From Oscillospiraceae bacterium (GTDB lineage Bacteria > Bacillota > Clostridia > Oscillospirales > Ruminococcaceae): a stretch of DNA of 64,000 nt. Positions 26,089 to 34,527 of this stretch are shown here, piece after piece; position 1 is the stretch's first letter, and each line of letters starts with the position of its first letter. A program made the position numbers and the translations under genes. The notes under the pieces were generated by a model. That model worked only from the letters and a program-made list of their open reading frames with translations, was not told the DNA's origin and did no database searches. The stretch covers positions 41,691 to 105,690 of the forward strand of contig JAQYLI010000031.1 in assembly GCA_028720105.1 (NCBI GenBank), given 5' to 3'.

Positions 26089-27270
26089 TCAGATTGTAAG
26101 ATAAAGCTCGTAAACGGGAAGCATTACCGCTGCGAATATCAGCAGCGTCAGAAACGCAGCCGAGCCGAATATTACACGCTCCGCAAATTCGGAAAGCTTC
26201 TTGACCGCCCGTTCGGATTCCTGTTCCAAAGCCTCAGCAGCCGCAGAAAGCATATCTCCCAGTCTGCCCGATTCCTCTCCTGCAAGGACGGCGGATCTTA
26301 GCCTGCCGTCAAAGCCATCTGCGCTTTCAAATGCCGCACGGACTGTGCTTCCGCGGCGTATAGCCTTTATGGCTTCGTCCACCTGATTTTCTATATATAT
26401 GCTGCCGATATCCTCTTTTGCGGCGGAGCAGGCGGATATCACCGACAGTCCACCGCTGTACAGAGCCGAAAATGTTCGGCAGAAGCGTGATGTGTATATC
26501 GCACGAAAGAGCCTGCCTGCTTTTTTCCTTGTAACAAGCTGTTTTGAAATATACATCTCAACCGATGGAATTGCAATGGTAAGCCTTATGACTGCCGACG
26601 CTCCTGCAATTATAAGCAGGGCGTACAGCCATTTGTCCCTCAGAAAACCGCTTATGCTCCACAGAAACGCAGTAAAGGGCGGAAGAGATTCTCCGCTGTA
26701 CATCTCGTTAAACACGGGCATTACAAATATCAGCGCCGCAAACAGCAGCAGCACAAGAAGCCCCAGAAGCGTCAAAGGGAATACAAGGCGGCTTTTAAAG
26801 TCATAACGGCTTTTTTCGTCCTTTTCGTAATGCTCTGCAAGCCGTATGCAGGCTTCGGGAACGGTGCCGCTTTCCTCGGCGGCGGCTATCATACGGCAGG
26901 CAGCCCGCGGAAAAGCTCCGCCTGTGTAGCTCATTGCATCCGACAATGGTGCGCCAAGCTTTATGCTTTGGAAAATACTCTTTACCGCAAGCTGCATATT
27001 ATCGCTCATTTCCTCTTTAAGCATTATGCCGAGGACGGTGGTGAGGGTAAGTCCTGCGGAAAGCATTGACCCTGTCTGACGGCAGAAATCTATAAGCTCC
27101 GCCGAGGTCAGCTGCTTTGATGAGTATTTTTCTTTTGCTTCCGAACAGCTTACAAGGAAAAGCTGTTCCTCTCTGAGAGACTCTCTCAGCTTGCTTTCAT
27201 CAGCGGCTTCACGCCTGCCGACGACAGCTCTGCCGTTTAATGCGGCAGCCTTGTATTTATAGGCAGGCAT
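26089..27270 (-). CDS. pilC: PilC-type inner membrane platform protein (GspF family)
   Basis: 393 residues. Two GspF domains are seen, at about 70-190 and 270-390. The first has FCRQTGSMLSAGLTL and AAEESGTVPEACIRLAEHYE, the second FCRTFSALYSGGLSVI and LAGEESGRLGDMLSAAAE; each ends in hydrophobic helices (LLGLLVLLLFAALIFVMPVF and IFGSAAFLTLLIFAAVMLPVY). PilC anchors the assembly ATPase. The chosen ATG follows AAAGGAG. First gene of the minus pil operon; it starts 12 bases before pilM. Confidence 0.88.
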   Translation of the reverse strand: MPAYKYKAAALNGRAVVGRREAADESKLRESLREEQLFLVSCSEAKEKYSSKQLTSAELIDFCRQTGSMLSAGLTLTTVLGIMLKEEMSDNMQLAVKSIFQSIKLGAPLSDAMSYTGGAFPRAACRMIAAAEESGTVPEACIRLAEHYEKDEKSRYDFKSRLVFPLTLLGLLVLLLFAALIFVMPVFNEMYSGESLPPFTAFLWSISGFLRDKWLYALLIIAGASAVIRLTIAIPSVEMYISKQLVTRKKAGRLFRAIYTSRFCRTFSALYSGGLSVISACSAAKEDIGSIYIENQVDEAIKAIRRGSTVRAAFESADGFDGRLRSAVLAGEESGRLGDMLSAAAEALEQESERAVKKLSEFAERVIFGSAAFLTLLIFAAVMLPVYELYLTI

Positions 27271-27340
27271 AAAAGCTCCTTTCCCACCGATGAATATATC
27301 CCGATATACGGCGATTTTTGTCAGAAATTTTCTGAATATA

Positions 27341-27369
27341 ATTTTACCACATTCCCCATAAATCGTCAA
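27341..27369 (-). promoter_or_regulatory. Promoter of the pilC-M-N-O operon
   Basis: Minus strand: TTGACG, 17 bases, TAAAAT, about 70 bases before the pilC start. Divergent from the pilB promoter. Confidence 0.7.
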
Positions 27370-27448
27370 TACCCTTGAATAAACTTCGGATTTTTTTACA
27401 CATTTCCGCAAAATATTTTGTTTTACTCATAAAATTTGTATCTGCATA

Positions 27449-27477
27449 TTGAAATTTATACAAAAATAAATTATAAT
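27449..27477 (+). promoter_or_regulatory. Promoter of pilB
   Basis: TTGAAA, 17 bases, TATAAT, 38 bases before the pilB start. Confidence 0.78.
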
Positions 27478-27515
27478 AAAACTATATCAAATTTTTCAAA
27501 AAGGGAGTGCCGTAA

Positions 27516-29201
27516 ATGAGCAAAATTATCCCCATAGGCGAGGTCCTCAAGGAGTACGGCTATATTACAGATGAACAGCTCTCTCAGGCTCTTGTAATAC
27601 AGAAAAAGGACGGCAAACGCCGTCTGGGAACAGTCCTGCTGGATATGGGCTTCGTTACCGAAGGGCAAATTCTTGACGCTATGGGAAAAAAGCTTGGCAG
27701 CAAGGTCATTGACCTTGACGCCACAAAGGTAAATCCCAAGGTAGTTGGCAAGCTGCCGAGACAGCTTGCGGAAAAATACTGCGCTCTCGTTATCGACACT
27801 GCGGGCGGCAGGCTTATTGTGGCTGTCAGCGACCCCTTAAATCTTTACGCCATCGAGGATATCCGTCAGATAACGGGCGCTCAGCTTGAGATAGTTCTTG
27901 CGGAGTCCGCTCAGATAAAAAGAGCTATTGACTACAATTACACTGACGTAAATGCCCGTTCTGCGGCTATGGCTGCCGACAAGCTCCCCGACTCTTCCTA
28001 CATTCCGCCCAAAGGTGTATTTGAGGATTTTGAGACCGACAGTGACGTTCCGGTTGTCAAGCTTATCAACAGTCTGCTTGTAAAGGCCTGCTCCTCGGGG
28101 GCAAGCGATGTTCACATTGAGCCCTTTGAAAAAAGCACCTCGGTTCGTATGAGAATTGACGGGGTTGTGCTTGACTATGTGGATATTTCCGCCGCAGTTC
28201 ACGCTGCGCTTATATCAAGGCTCAAAATTATGGCAAACCTTGACATTGCCGAAAAGCGGCTTCCTCAGGAGGGTCATTTCAAGACTGTTATCGAGGGGTA
28301 TATGATGAACGTAAGAGTCTCGGTGATACCTACGGTCTTCGGAGAAAAGGCTGCGCTGAGATTTCTATCAAACGAGGTAGTTTCCGACAGCAGCGGACGG
28401 TTCGGTATGTCCGATGAAAACAGCGAAAAATTTCTTGAAATGCTCCGCTCGCCCGGGGGCATAATTTACATTACGGGGCCTTCCGGCTCAGGCAAGACCA
28501 CCACTCTTTATATGGCTCTCGAGCATCTTGCTAAGCAGCAAGTGAACATTTCCACCATTGAGGACCCGGTGGAGAGGACTATCCCGAGAGTCAATCAGAT
28601 GCAGGTGAACAATCAAGCGGGGCTTACCTTTGAAAAGGGTCTGAGGGCGCTTCTGCGGCAAGACCCCGACATTATTATGCTGGGCGAGACACGTGACGAG
28701 GAGACTGCTCAGATATCCGTAAGGGCGGCGGTCTCGGGTCATCTGGTGCTGTCCACACTTCACACAAATGACGCTGTGACCTCAATTATAAGGCTTCGGG
28801 AAATGGGTATACCCGAGTATATGATATCCGCAACATTGGTTGGCGTTGTGGCTCAGCGGCTGGTGCGCAGGATATGCCCCAACTGCGGATATTACGACGC
28901 TCCCACCAAGAAGGAGCTTGCGGCGCTCGGCGGCAGAGAAGTTCTCAAAATTCGCAGGAGCCGCGGCTGCAGCCAGTGCAACAACTCGGGCTACAAGGGC
29001 AGGACTTCTATCCACGAAATTATAACGGTTGACAGCGAGATACGCCGTATGATAACCGACGGTTCCCCCAGAGAGGAGATCGAGGAGTACGCCATAAATG
29101 TTCAGGGTATGAAGCCCCTTAAAGAAAGCGCTGCCGAACTTGTAAGCATGGGCATTACATCGGTGGAGGAGCTATTGAGAGTAACTTATTCGGTTGACTG
29201 A
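27516..29201 (+). CDS. pilB: PilB-type pilus extension ATPase (GspE family)
   Basis: 561 residues. The N-terminal GspE_N domain (about 1-150, IPIGEVLKEYGYITDEQL) is followed by the secretion ATPase core: ASDVHIEPFEKSTSVRMRIDG, the Walker A GPSGSGKTTT (about 322-331), TIEDPVE (Asp box), RQDPDIIMLGETRDEETA (Walker B), SGHLVLSTLHTND (His box), and a zinc tetracysteine site CPNCGYY...CSQCNNSG. It powers pilin polymerisation at the membrane with PilC. GGGAG precedes the ATG. No pilin, prepilin peptidase or PilT retraction ATPase is found in the window. Confidence 0.92.
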   Translation: MSKIIPIGEVLKEYGYITDEQLSQALVIQKKDGKRRLGTVLLDMGFVTEGQILDAMGKKLGSKVIDLDATKVNPKVVGKLPRQLAEKYCALVIDTAGGRLIVAVSDPLNLYAIEDIRQITGAQLEIVLAESAQIKRAIDYNYTDVNARSAAMAADKLPDSSYIPPKGVFEDFETDSDVPVVKLINSLLVKACSSGASDVHIEPFEKSTSVRMRIDGVVLDYVDISAAVHAALISRLKIMANLDIAEKRLPQEGHFKTVIEGYMMNVRVSVIPTVFGEKAALRFLSNEVVSDSSGRFGMSDENSEKFLEMLRSPGGIIYITGPSGSGKTTTLYMALEHLAKQQVNISTIEDPVERTIPRVNQMQVNNQAGLTFEKGLRALLRQDPDIIMLGETRDEETAQISVRAAVSGHLVLSTLHTNDAVTSIIRLREMGIPEYMISATLVGVVAQRLVRRICPNCGYYDAPTKKELAALGGREVLKIRRSRGCSQCNNSGYKGRTSIHEIITVDSEIRRMITDGSPREEIEEYAINVQGMKPLKESAAELVSMGITSVEELLRVTYSVD

Positions 29202-29246
29202 TTATTCTTTACAAAATTTTTCGTCATTTGAAAGGACATACGAGAT

Positions 29247-30014
29247 ATGAAAAAAAACTGTGCTTATTACCGTTATCGCCGCAATTATTGCGATTATCGC
29301 CGCAGGGATCTTTATATTGCTGCCGAGGATACAAATCAAAGGCTTTGCGGAGGAATACATTTTCCCCTTTTGGGAGCTTACACCCCAAAACGGCGGATAT
29401 TTCGAGGATTACGGTGCTAAGATAAGCTCGGGGACGCAGGTGCAGAACCAGTTCTTCCGTCTGACGCTGCCCGAAGGCTACGTTTCCGATGATGACGGGA
29501 AATATTCAAACGGAGAGGGCGAATTTGCCGAAGTTTCGTCCGAGTCTCCCGAACTGCCCGACACCCTTGATACGATTGATCTGAGTGATTTTTTTATGTG
29601 AAGCTTCCTGAAAGGAATGACCTTTCCGAAGCGTACAGAGCGGTGGGCGCAGAAGGCGGCGATACGGTTTTCGGCTCCCTAAAGAGCGCTGTTCTCCTGA
29701 AAAAATCAAATTACAGCTTCTGGGATATTGACAAGGCTCTTGCTTTCTGCAAGCTTGCCGAATTGAGCGAAATATATTTCGTAAACGGAGAGGGAGAGGA
29801 AAATTTAGTTTATGAACGTGGAAACGTGAAGGGTATTGTTTCCATAAATGAGGTTCGGATTTACAAAAACGACGGGGAAAACTATGATACTTGTTACAGC
29901 GTATTATTTATGTTCTTTAATGAAAACGACCTCGACACGCCTTATTTTCTGAATATGACGGTACGCTCCCCCGAAAATGCTTTCGGCGTTTTAAACTCGG
30001 TTGAATTTAATTAA
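29247..30014 (+). pseudogene. Membrane-anchored protein gene with two homopolymer frameshifts
   Basis: GAAAGGAC lies about 9 bases before the ATG at 29247, but that frame (ATG-A8) becomes Cys/Tyr/Arg-rich nonsense. With seven A instead of eight it would read MKKTVLITVIAAIIAIIAAG, a proper membrane anchor, and the frame 29260-29601 continues it. That frame stops after a T7 run (IDLSDFF); with eight T it would run straight into 29598-30014 (YVKLPERNDLSEAYRAV). Together they make one protein of about 255 residues, with an N-terminal membrane helix and an extracytoplasmic domain. Either a sequencing error, a pseudogene, or a gene dependent on slippage. Family unknown. It follows pilB by 45 bases. 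Confidence 0.7.
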
Positions 30015-30020
30015 ACAGCA

Positions 30021-30069
30021 AAGCCTGTTCCACCCCGTAAAAACGGAATGGAACAGGCTTGAATTTTTT
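30021..30069 (+). terminator. Terminator after the frameshifted gene
   Basis: AAGCCTGTTCCA / TGGAACAGGCTT, 12-bp stem, extended inside by CCGT/ACGG, followed by GAATTTTTTG. Confidence 0.88.
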
Positions 30070-30091
30070 GTTCTGTTTTTTAAAAAAAGAC

Positions 30092-30120
30092 TTGACAAAT
30101 CAGAATATTTGTGCTATAAT
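30092..30120 (+). promoter_or_regulatory. Consensus promoter pointing antisense to the Nudix gene
   Basis: TTGACA, 17 bases, TATAAT: a perfect vegetative promoter on the plus strand. The next plus-strand gene is rapZ, more than 3 kb away; the Nudix gene begins (3' end) 26 bases downstream on the other strand. It would produce an antisense or orphan transcript. Confidence 0.8.
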
Positions 30121-30146
30121 ATATTTGTAAGAAACATTTATTCGGG

Positions 30147-30662
30147 TTAAATTTCCGTTTCACGAGGATACATTGCCCTGTTTCTGTTGTAAACGTGGGA
30201 AATAAATTCGCCGCTGTCGGTCATTGCCTTTATTTCGGCGGGTGTGCTGAGTCTGAAATCGCAGGTCTCCCCCTCCTGCAGTCTGATATCCTTTTCCGAA
30301 AAGTCCCCTCGGAAAAGATAGAAAAGGTGAATGGTATTGCCGCCGAATTTCCCCCGTCTAACTATCTCACCCCGATACTCAAGGTCATTCATTTCGGCGA
30401 AAAGTCCCGTTTCCTCATAAAGCTCCCTGACTGCGGCTTCAAGGGGTGTTTCTCCGGATATCACAGAACCGCCCGTGGTCTCCCACATTCCGCCGAAATT
30501 CTTTTCCGGGCTGCGCTTGGTGATAAGTATTTTTCCATCAAGGTTTATTGGCAGGATATTTGCCACAATATGGAATTTGCCGTCTGGAAGCGGCTTTCCC
30601 CTTTCGTGTATCTCTCCCAAAGGCTCTCTGCGTTCATTGTAGAGGTCAAAATATTCGGGCAT
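30147..30662 (-). CDS. Nudix hydrolase
   Basis: 171 residues. The Nudix box is GGSVISGETPLEAAVRELYE followed by ETGL (about 64-87), with all catalytic Glu residues. EYFDLYNERREPLGEIHERG at the N terminus resembles IPP-isomerase-like Nudix proteins of Firmicutes that hydrolyse nucleoside diphosphate derivatives. Substrate not evident. AAGGAG lies 10 bases before the ATG. Last gene of a five-gene minus operon; the gap to the upstream phosphotransferase is 5 bases. Confidence 0.9.
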   Translation of the reverse strand: MPEYFDLYNERREPLGEIHERGKPLPDGKFHIVANILPINLDGKILITKRSPEKNFGGMWETTGGSVISGETPLEAAVRELYEETGLFAEMNDLEYRGEIVRRGKFGGNTIHLFYLFRGDFSEKDIRLQEGETCDFRLSTPAEIKAMTDSGEFISHVYNRNRAMYPRETEI

Positions 30663-30667
30663 TGATC

Positions 30668-31657
30668 TCAGCTCCTTAAATTTTTTTCAAGGTGTTTTGT
30701 AAGCATTTCTGCATTTTTTTCAAACCATCTGAGCAGGGCGGTGGAAAATTCTGCTTGTCTGAGATATATAACGCTGTTTCGGGCATCAGAGGCGTAATAC
30801 TGCGCATAATAATCGCATACTGCAAGCTGATAATAAAACAGTCTCACCGACATTTTTATATCATACTCGTTAAGCTTAGTAAAAGAAAGATAATGAAAAA
30901 AATAATACGTCAGCCCTTCGGGGGATATTTCGCCTCGTGCGCACTCGGGTGCGGCATAGACATAGGAACGGACTATTTCCCATACGGCGGGGTGAATGCA
31001 GGCTGTTGTCCAGTCGATTACGGCGTTTATCTTATTCTCGGAGCATATGAGCTGGCTGATGAAATAATCGCCGTGAGTGGGTGTCAGAGTGAGCCTGTGA
31101 AGGTCAAAGGTGAAGCTTGGAAACCGCTTTATCAGCCCGATACGGTATCTAAGTTCCTCAGCTGTTTTTTCATCGCAGCGTTCTTCGGCGGTGAGGAGGG
31201 TGTTTTCATAGGAGTGAAGGGCGTTTTTGGGGGTCATATATCTGAAAAAGTCCTCGCCGATACCCGGTTTCAGTCCGCTGTATTTTTTCAAAGCGGTGTG
31301 AATTTTTCCCAGCGTTTCCGCTGAGTCAAGAAGTATTGAGGTTGGGGCGGCGTTCCAATCTAAAACCGTTCCCGCAATGTATTCCTGAACGTGGAAGAGC
31401 CGCCCTTTTTCATCGATGCTGATATATTTACCGTTTTTGTTCTTTACAAAGCGGCAGACGCTTATCCCCTTATTCAGCAGATATTCGCAGAGGGCAGGCT
31501 CGGCGCAGGGGTCGTTCATCTCGCTTATTGACGGAAATTTTACCACGAATTTTCCCTCTTCGCAGTCTGCGAAAAAGGTTTCGGAGCCTGCACCGTTGGC
31601 TGAGCGTTCAAAACCTGTCACATTAAGACCGTACATTTTTTTCAGAAGCTTATCCAT
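30668..31657 (-). CDS. Aminoglycoside/choline kinase-like phosphotransferase
   Basis: 329 residues of the APH/CotS fold. An N-terminal lobe (VKFPSISEMNDPCAEPALCEYL) with HVQEYIAG at the hinge, then the catalytic loop THGDYFISQLIC (HGD conserved; the usual Asn is Gln) and the metal-binding IDWTTACIHPAVWEIVR, which replaces the IDF(D/E) form. It may phosphorylate a small molecule or sugar, or act in spore coat as CotS relatives do; the substrate is unknown. The ATG sits inside the end of the upstream gene (8-base ATGGATAA overlap); a TTG four codons earlier is too close to the GGAG site. Confidence 0.82.
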   Translation of the reverse strand: MDKLLKKMYGLNVTGFERSANGAGSETFFADCEEGKFVVKFPSISEMNDPCAEPALCEYLLNKGISVCRFVKNKNGKYISIDEKGRLFHVQEYIAGTVLDWNAAPTSILLDSAETLGKIHTALKKYSGLKPGIGEDFFRYMTPKNALHSYENTLLTAEERCDEKTAEELRYRIGLIKRFPSFTFDLHRLTLTPTHGDYFISQLICSENKINAVIDWTTACIHPAVWEIVRSYVYAAPECARGEISPEGLTYYFFHYLSFTKLNEYDIKMSVRLFYYQLAVCDYYAQYYASDARNSVIYLRQAEFSTALLRWFEKNAEMLTKHLEKNLRS

Positions 31658-31949
31658 ACCTTTTTTCAAGCTCCTCTATTGTTGGCTGCACCTTTTCAAG
31701 GCTGCATTTCGTTCCATCGGGTGTTCGGGTTATGAAACGATGTGTGAAAAGCTCCCTGCGGAGGGTGGCAGGGTCATTGAAGCTGTGCCACCTGTTAAGA
31801 AGCTCGTTTATTTCCTTTTCAGTATATATCTTGTCCGCCTCTATCTTCTTCGACAGATACATAAGCGCATATAGCTTCATCTTACGCTTGGCGGGATAGG
31901 CGGTCAGAACGCCGTTTTCATCAAGAAATGTTTTTAGTATTTCTGTCAT
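31650..31949 (-). CDS. DUF2087 domain protein
   Basis: 99 residues. FLDENGVLTAYPAKRKMKLY, YLSKKIEADKIYTEKEINELL and HSFNDPATLRRELFTHRFI are the pattern of DUF2087, a small winged-helix-like domain usually fused to, or next to, transcriptional regulators. The Arg-Glu-rich DPATLRREL is the most conserved element. It may be regulatory, but this is family inference. It overlaps the kinase gene by 8 bases and lies 3 bases from the GNAT gene, so is clearly in an operon. Confidence 0.85.
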   Translation of the reverse strand: MTEILKTFLDENGVLTAYPAKRKMKLYALMYLSKKIEADKIYTEKEINELLNRWHSFNDPATLRRELFTHRFITRTPDGTKCSLEKVQPTIEELEKRYG

Positions 31950-31952
31950 TTC

Positions 31953-32687
31953 TCATTCACCCTTTTCTGTCACAAGCTCTGTCCATGCAGGGATAAAGCC
32001 TGCCTTTACTGCTGTTTTCTGTGATGCGATATGGGAGACGGAGGTGCCGTAAAAGGGCAGCTTGCCAAGCTCAAGTACCTTATTTTTTAAAAGGGTCACA
32101 AGCTCGGCTCCTATGCCCTTTCCGCGATGGTCGGGCAGGACGTTTATGCCTATCTGATACATATAGGGGCTGTCGGCGCTGGCTCCTGCCATTCCTATGA
32201 TATTGCCGTCTTTTACGGCGGCTATGCCTAAGACATCGGGGGTGTCCTCGCAGAAGGCATAGGCTTCGTCAAAGCGGTCGTCATCACGAAACTGCTCTAT
32301 TTCATTTTGGGTATAGCAGACTGCTTCAAAATCACAGGGTGCGGGGGGCGTTATTTCCTCGGAAATGTAGAAGGGGTGGAGCTGCTTTATTTTATTGCCG
32401 TATTGTCTGACAAGGCTTTCAAGCTCAATGACCGTCTGTGCCTCCATAAACCAGGCGCCGTCCCACTTGCCGTATTTTTCACGGCAATGGGAAATTATAT
32501 CCTCCCTGCCTGTGAAGAGAAGCTTTCCGTTTACGGCGCATATTTTTAGAAAGCACTCGCTTTTTTCCTGAAATTTTCTTCGTCCCTCAAGGGGTGTAAA
32601 AATTGTGAAAATGTTTTCTCTGCTCAACACCTCCTCGGGGGTGCAGCAATAATCTCTTGAAAGCTGATAATGAAGCGTTTTGTTCAT
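31953..32687 (-). CDS. GNAT acetyltransferase with an N-terminal extension
   Basis: 244 residues. The first 110 (HYQLSRDYCCTPEEVLSREN...) form a separate domain; the C-terminal 130 are a GNAT/FR47 fold with the acetyl-CoA signature LPDHRGKGIGAELVTLL and the later NVLPDHRG-to-ASQKTAVKAGFIP segment. Acetyl-CoA-dependent N-acetylation of an unknown substrate. GGAG 8 bases upstream fixes the ATG. Second gene of the minus operon. Confidence 0.85.
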   Translation of the reverse strand: MNKTLHYQLSRDYCCTPEEVLSRENIFTIFTPLEGRRKFQEKSECFLKICAVNGKLLFTGREDIISHCREKYGKWDGAWFMEAQTVIELESLVRQYGNKIKQLHPFYISEEITPPAPCDFEAVCYTQNEIEQFRDDDRFDEAYAFCEDTPDVLGIAAVKDGNIIGMAGASADSPYMYQIGINVLPDHRGKGIGAELVTLLKNKVLELGKLPFYGTSVSHIASQKTAVKAGFIPAWTELVTEKGE

Positions 32688-32726
32688 ATGAATGTCTCCT
32701 TTCATTTTGGTAAGTCGGTTTGTTTT

Positions 32727-33233
32727 TCAGCCGATGTATTTTTCCATCAGGAAAAAATCTCCCTTGCGCCATTTGACTTTTCCCGTTTCCTTGAAGCCCA
32801 GCTTTTCGTAAAGGCGGAGCGCATAGGGATTTTCGGTGAAAACGTCAAGACGGATAACTTTTATCCCCTGTTTATGAAGCTGCTCCTCTATATGTAAAAC
32901 GGTTTTGGCGGCTATTCCCCTGTGCTGAAATTCGGGGCTGACGCATAGGCGGTGAATGACTGCAAAGGGCTCATTCGGGTACTGCCATCTGCCGTTTTTA
33001 TATTCGTCGTCGCAGAGTTGGTTAAGGGTGTAGATAACGGCTATTTTGCCCCCGTCTGTTCCCACATAAAGCTCGCCGCAGGATATATCCGCAGAAAAGT
33101 CCTCGGGGGTGGGGTAAAGCTCGTCCCACTGATGTATGCCGTTTTTTTCCATTTCAAGTATGGCAAAGCTTACGAGTCCGATTATTTCGGGCAGGTCGCT
33201 CATTTCGGCTGGGCGGTATTTGATTTTGTTCAT
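32727..33233 (-). CDS. GNAT family N-acetyltransferase
   Basis: 168 residues, a complete GNAT domain: RPAEMSDLPEIIGLV at the N terminus, VIHRLCVSPEFQHRGIAAKT (motif A, acetyl-CoA pyrophosphate loop QHRGIA) and NPYALRLYEKLGFKETGKV (motif B). This arrangement, with a Trp-rich NGIHQWDELYPTPEDF, is common in Clostridial acetyltransferases of unknown target. GCAGGTG lies 8 bases before the ATG. First gene of the minus operon, reading from the promoter just upstream. Confidence 0.88.
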   Translation of the reverse strand: MNKIKYRPAEMSDLPEIIGLVSFAILEMEKNGIHQWDELYPTPEDFSADISCGELYVGTDGGKIAVIYTLNQLCDDEYKNGRWQYPNEPFAVIHRLCVSPEFQHRGIAAKTVLHIEEQLHKQGIKVIRLDVFTENPYALRLYEKLGFKETGKVKWRKGDFFLMEKYIG

Positions 33234-33264
33234 TGTGTTCACCTGCTCTTTAACTAATGCGATT

Positions 33265-33293
33265 AGTATAACACATTTTTCGAGAGTTGTCAA
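33265..33293 (-). promoter_or_regulatory. Promoter of the GNAT-GNAT-DUF2087-kinase-Nudix operon
   Basis: Minus strand: TTGACA, 17 bases, TATACT, 32 bases before the first start codon. Confidence 0.85.
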
Positions 33294-33330
33294 GTAGCCG
33301 TCTGTTATTCTAACAGCTTCAAAATGGGTA

Positions 33331-33359
33331 TTGAAAAAAATGTGTGTTTGTGGTAATAT
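33331..33359 (+). promoter_or_regulatory. Promoter of rapZ
   Basis: TTGAAA, 17 bases, TAATAT, 42 bases before the rapZ start. Confidence 0.65.
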
Positions 33360-33400
33360 ATATACAGAAGTGCTTGCTATATGCGGATAGGAGAATGGTT

Positions 33401-34267
33401 ATGAAATTTCTTATTGTTACGGGGCTGTCGGGTTCGGGCAAATCGGGGGCTGTGAACGCTCTTGAGGACATCGGTTATTACTGCATTGACAATATCCCTC
33501 CCCAGCTTATACCCAAATTTGCGGACATCTGCTTACAGTCTAACGGGCAAATGGACAAGGTGGCGATAGTTACCGATATCCGCGGCGGAGATATGTTCTA
33601 TCAGCTGGACGGCGGACTTGAGTATCTGAGACATTCGGGTCCCGATGTAAAGATACTTTTCCTTGACGCTTCGGACGATGTTCTCATAAAGCGCTACAAG
33701 GAGACAAGACGCAGGCACCCTCTGGACGAGCAGTGTCACGGAAGTCTGCTGAGTGCCATTACAAAGGAGAGGGCGGTGCTGTCTTCCATTCGTGAGGCGG
33801 CGGATTATTACATTGACACAACAGATATGTCTATGGCTCAGCTGAGAGATACGGTGACAGACCTGTTTATGGACAATCCCGACGACAGAATGGCTGTGAA
33901 GGTAATGTCCTTCGGCTTTAAGTATGGTATGTGCAGAGAGGCGGACTTAGTGCTTGATGTGAGATGTCTCCCCAATCCCTACTATATCCCCGAGCTGAAA
34001 AAGCACACGGGGCTTGAAAGCTGTGTGAGGGACTATGTTATGAGCTTTGAGCAGTCAAGGGAGCTTGAGAAAAAGCTTTTTGACCTGGTTGATTTCCTGC
34101 TGCCCCTGTACAGGCAGGAGGGCAAGACCTCTCTTGTTATCGCTTTCGGCTGCACGGGCGGCAAGCACAGGAGCGTTACCTTTGCGGAAAATATGCATAC
34201 TTATCTTGAGGAAAAGGGTGTGAGGACGAGAGTTACGCACAGGGATATTGAGGTTGGGAAACTGTAA
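33401..34267 (+). CDS. rapZ: RNase adapter/nucleotide-binding protein RapZ (YvcJ family)
   Basis: 288 residues. The Walker A loop is VTGLSGSGKSGAVNALED (about 6-23), the Walker-B-like VAIVTDIRGGDMF (about 56-68), and the C-terminal domain carries FGFKYGMCREADLVLDVR and FGCTGGKHRSVTFAE, the family's most conserved strings. In E. coli RapZ controls GlmS through small RNAs; in Firmicutes (YvcJ) it binds nucleotides and influences competence. AGGAGA lies 6 bases before the ATG. In Firmicutes it usually sits next to yvcK and whiA; here whiA is 1.7 kb away and yvcK is missing. Confidence 0.95.
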   Translation: MKFLIVTGLSGSGKSGAVNALEDIGYYCIDNIPPQLIPKFADICLQSNGQMDKVAIVTDIRGGDMFYQLDGGLEYLRHSGPDVKILFLDASDDVLIKRYKETRRRHPLDEQCHGSLLSAITKERAVLSSIREAADYYIDTTDMSMAQLRDTVTDLFMDNPDDRMAVKVMSFGFKYGMCREADLVLDVRCLPNPYYIPELKKHTGLESCVRDYVMSFEQSRELEKKLFDLVDFLLPLYRQEGKTSLVIAFGCTGGKHRSVTFAENMHTYLEEKGVRTRVTHRDIEVGKL

Positions 34268-34365
34268 TCAGGCTGTGCCTGCAGCCGCTCGTTCTTTAGT
34301 TTATTTGGACATCATACGGACGACTCGGTAACGTTAGAAATATTTTTGTACATTCCAAAAGTCTT

Positions 34366-34446
34366 GTAGAAAACGTGTTTCCCGTCCCACCATATACGCA
34401 TTTGCGAAAATAGGACGGAAGACATATCCTCTACAATAGTTTTTAT
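34366..34446 (+). terminator. Long interrupted hairpin downstream of rapZ
   Basis: TTGTAGA / TCTACAA (34366-34372 and 34432-34438) with an inner CCGTCC / GGACGG pairing (34384-34389 and 34415-34420), followed by TAGTTTTTAT. It may terminate the rapZ transcript or be a larger folded RNA. The rest of the 260-base gap holds a TATAAT (34488-34493) without a convincing -35 partner. Confidence 0.5.
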
Positions 34447-34527
34447 ATCCGCCTTTTATTTTTTCAAGAAAAGCCTTCCGACATTTTTATAATATTCAAG
34501 AATAATCGCAACTAAGGAGCGATGGAA

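Noticed and set aside
30195..30665. 156-residue plus frame after the antisense promoter
   Set aside because: Opposite the Nudix gene, no ribosome site, no recognisable protein pattern; it does not explain the promoter.
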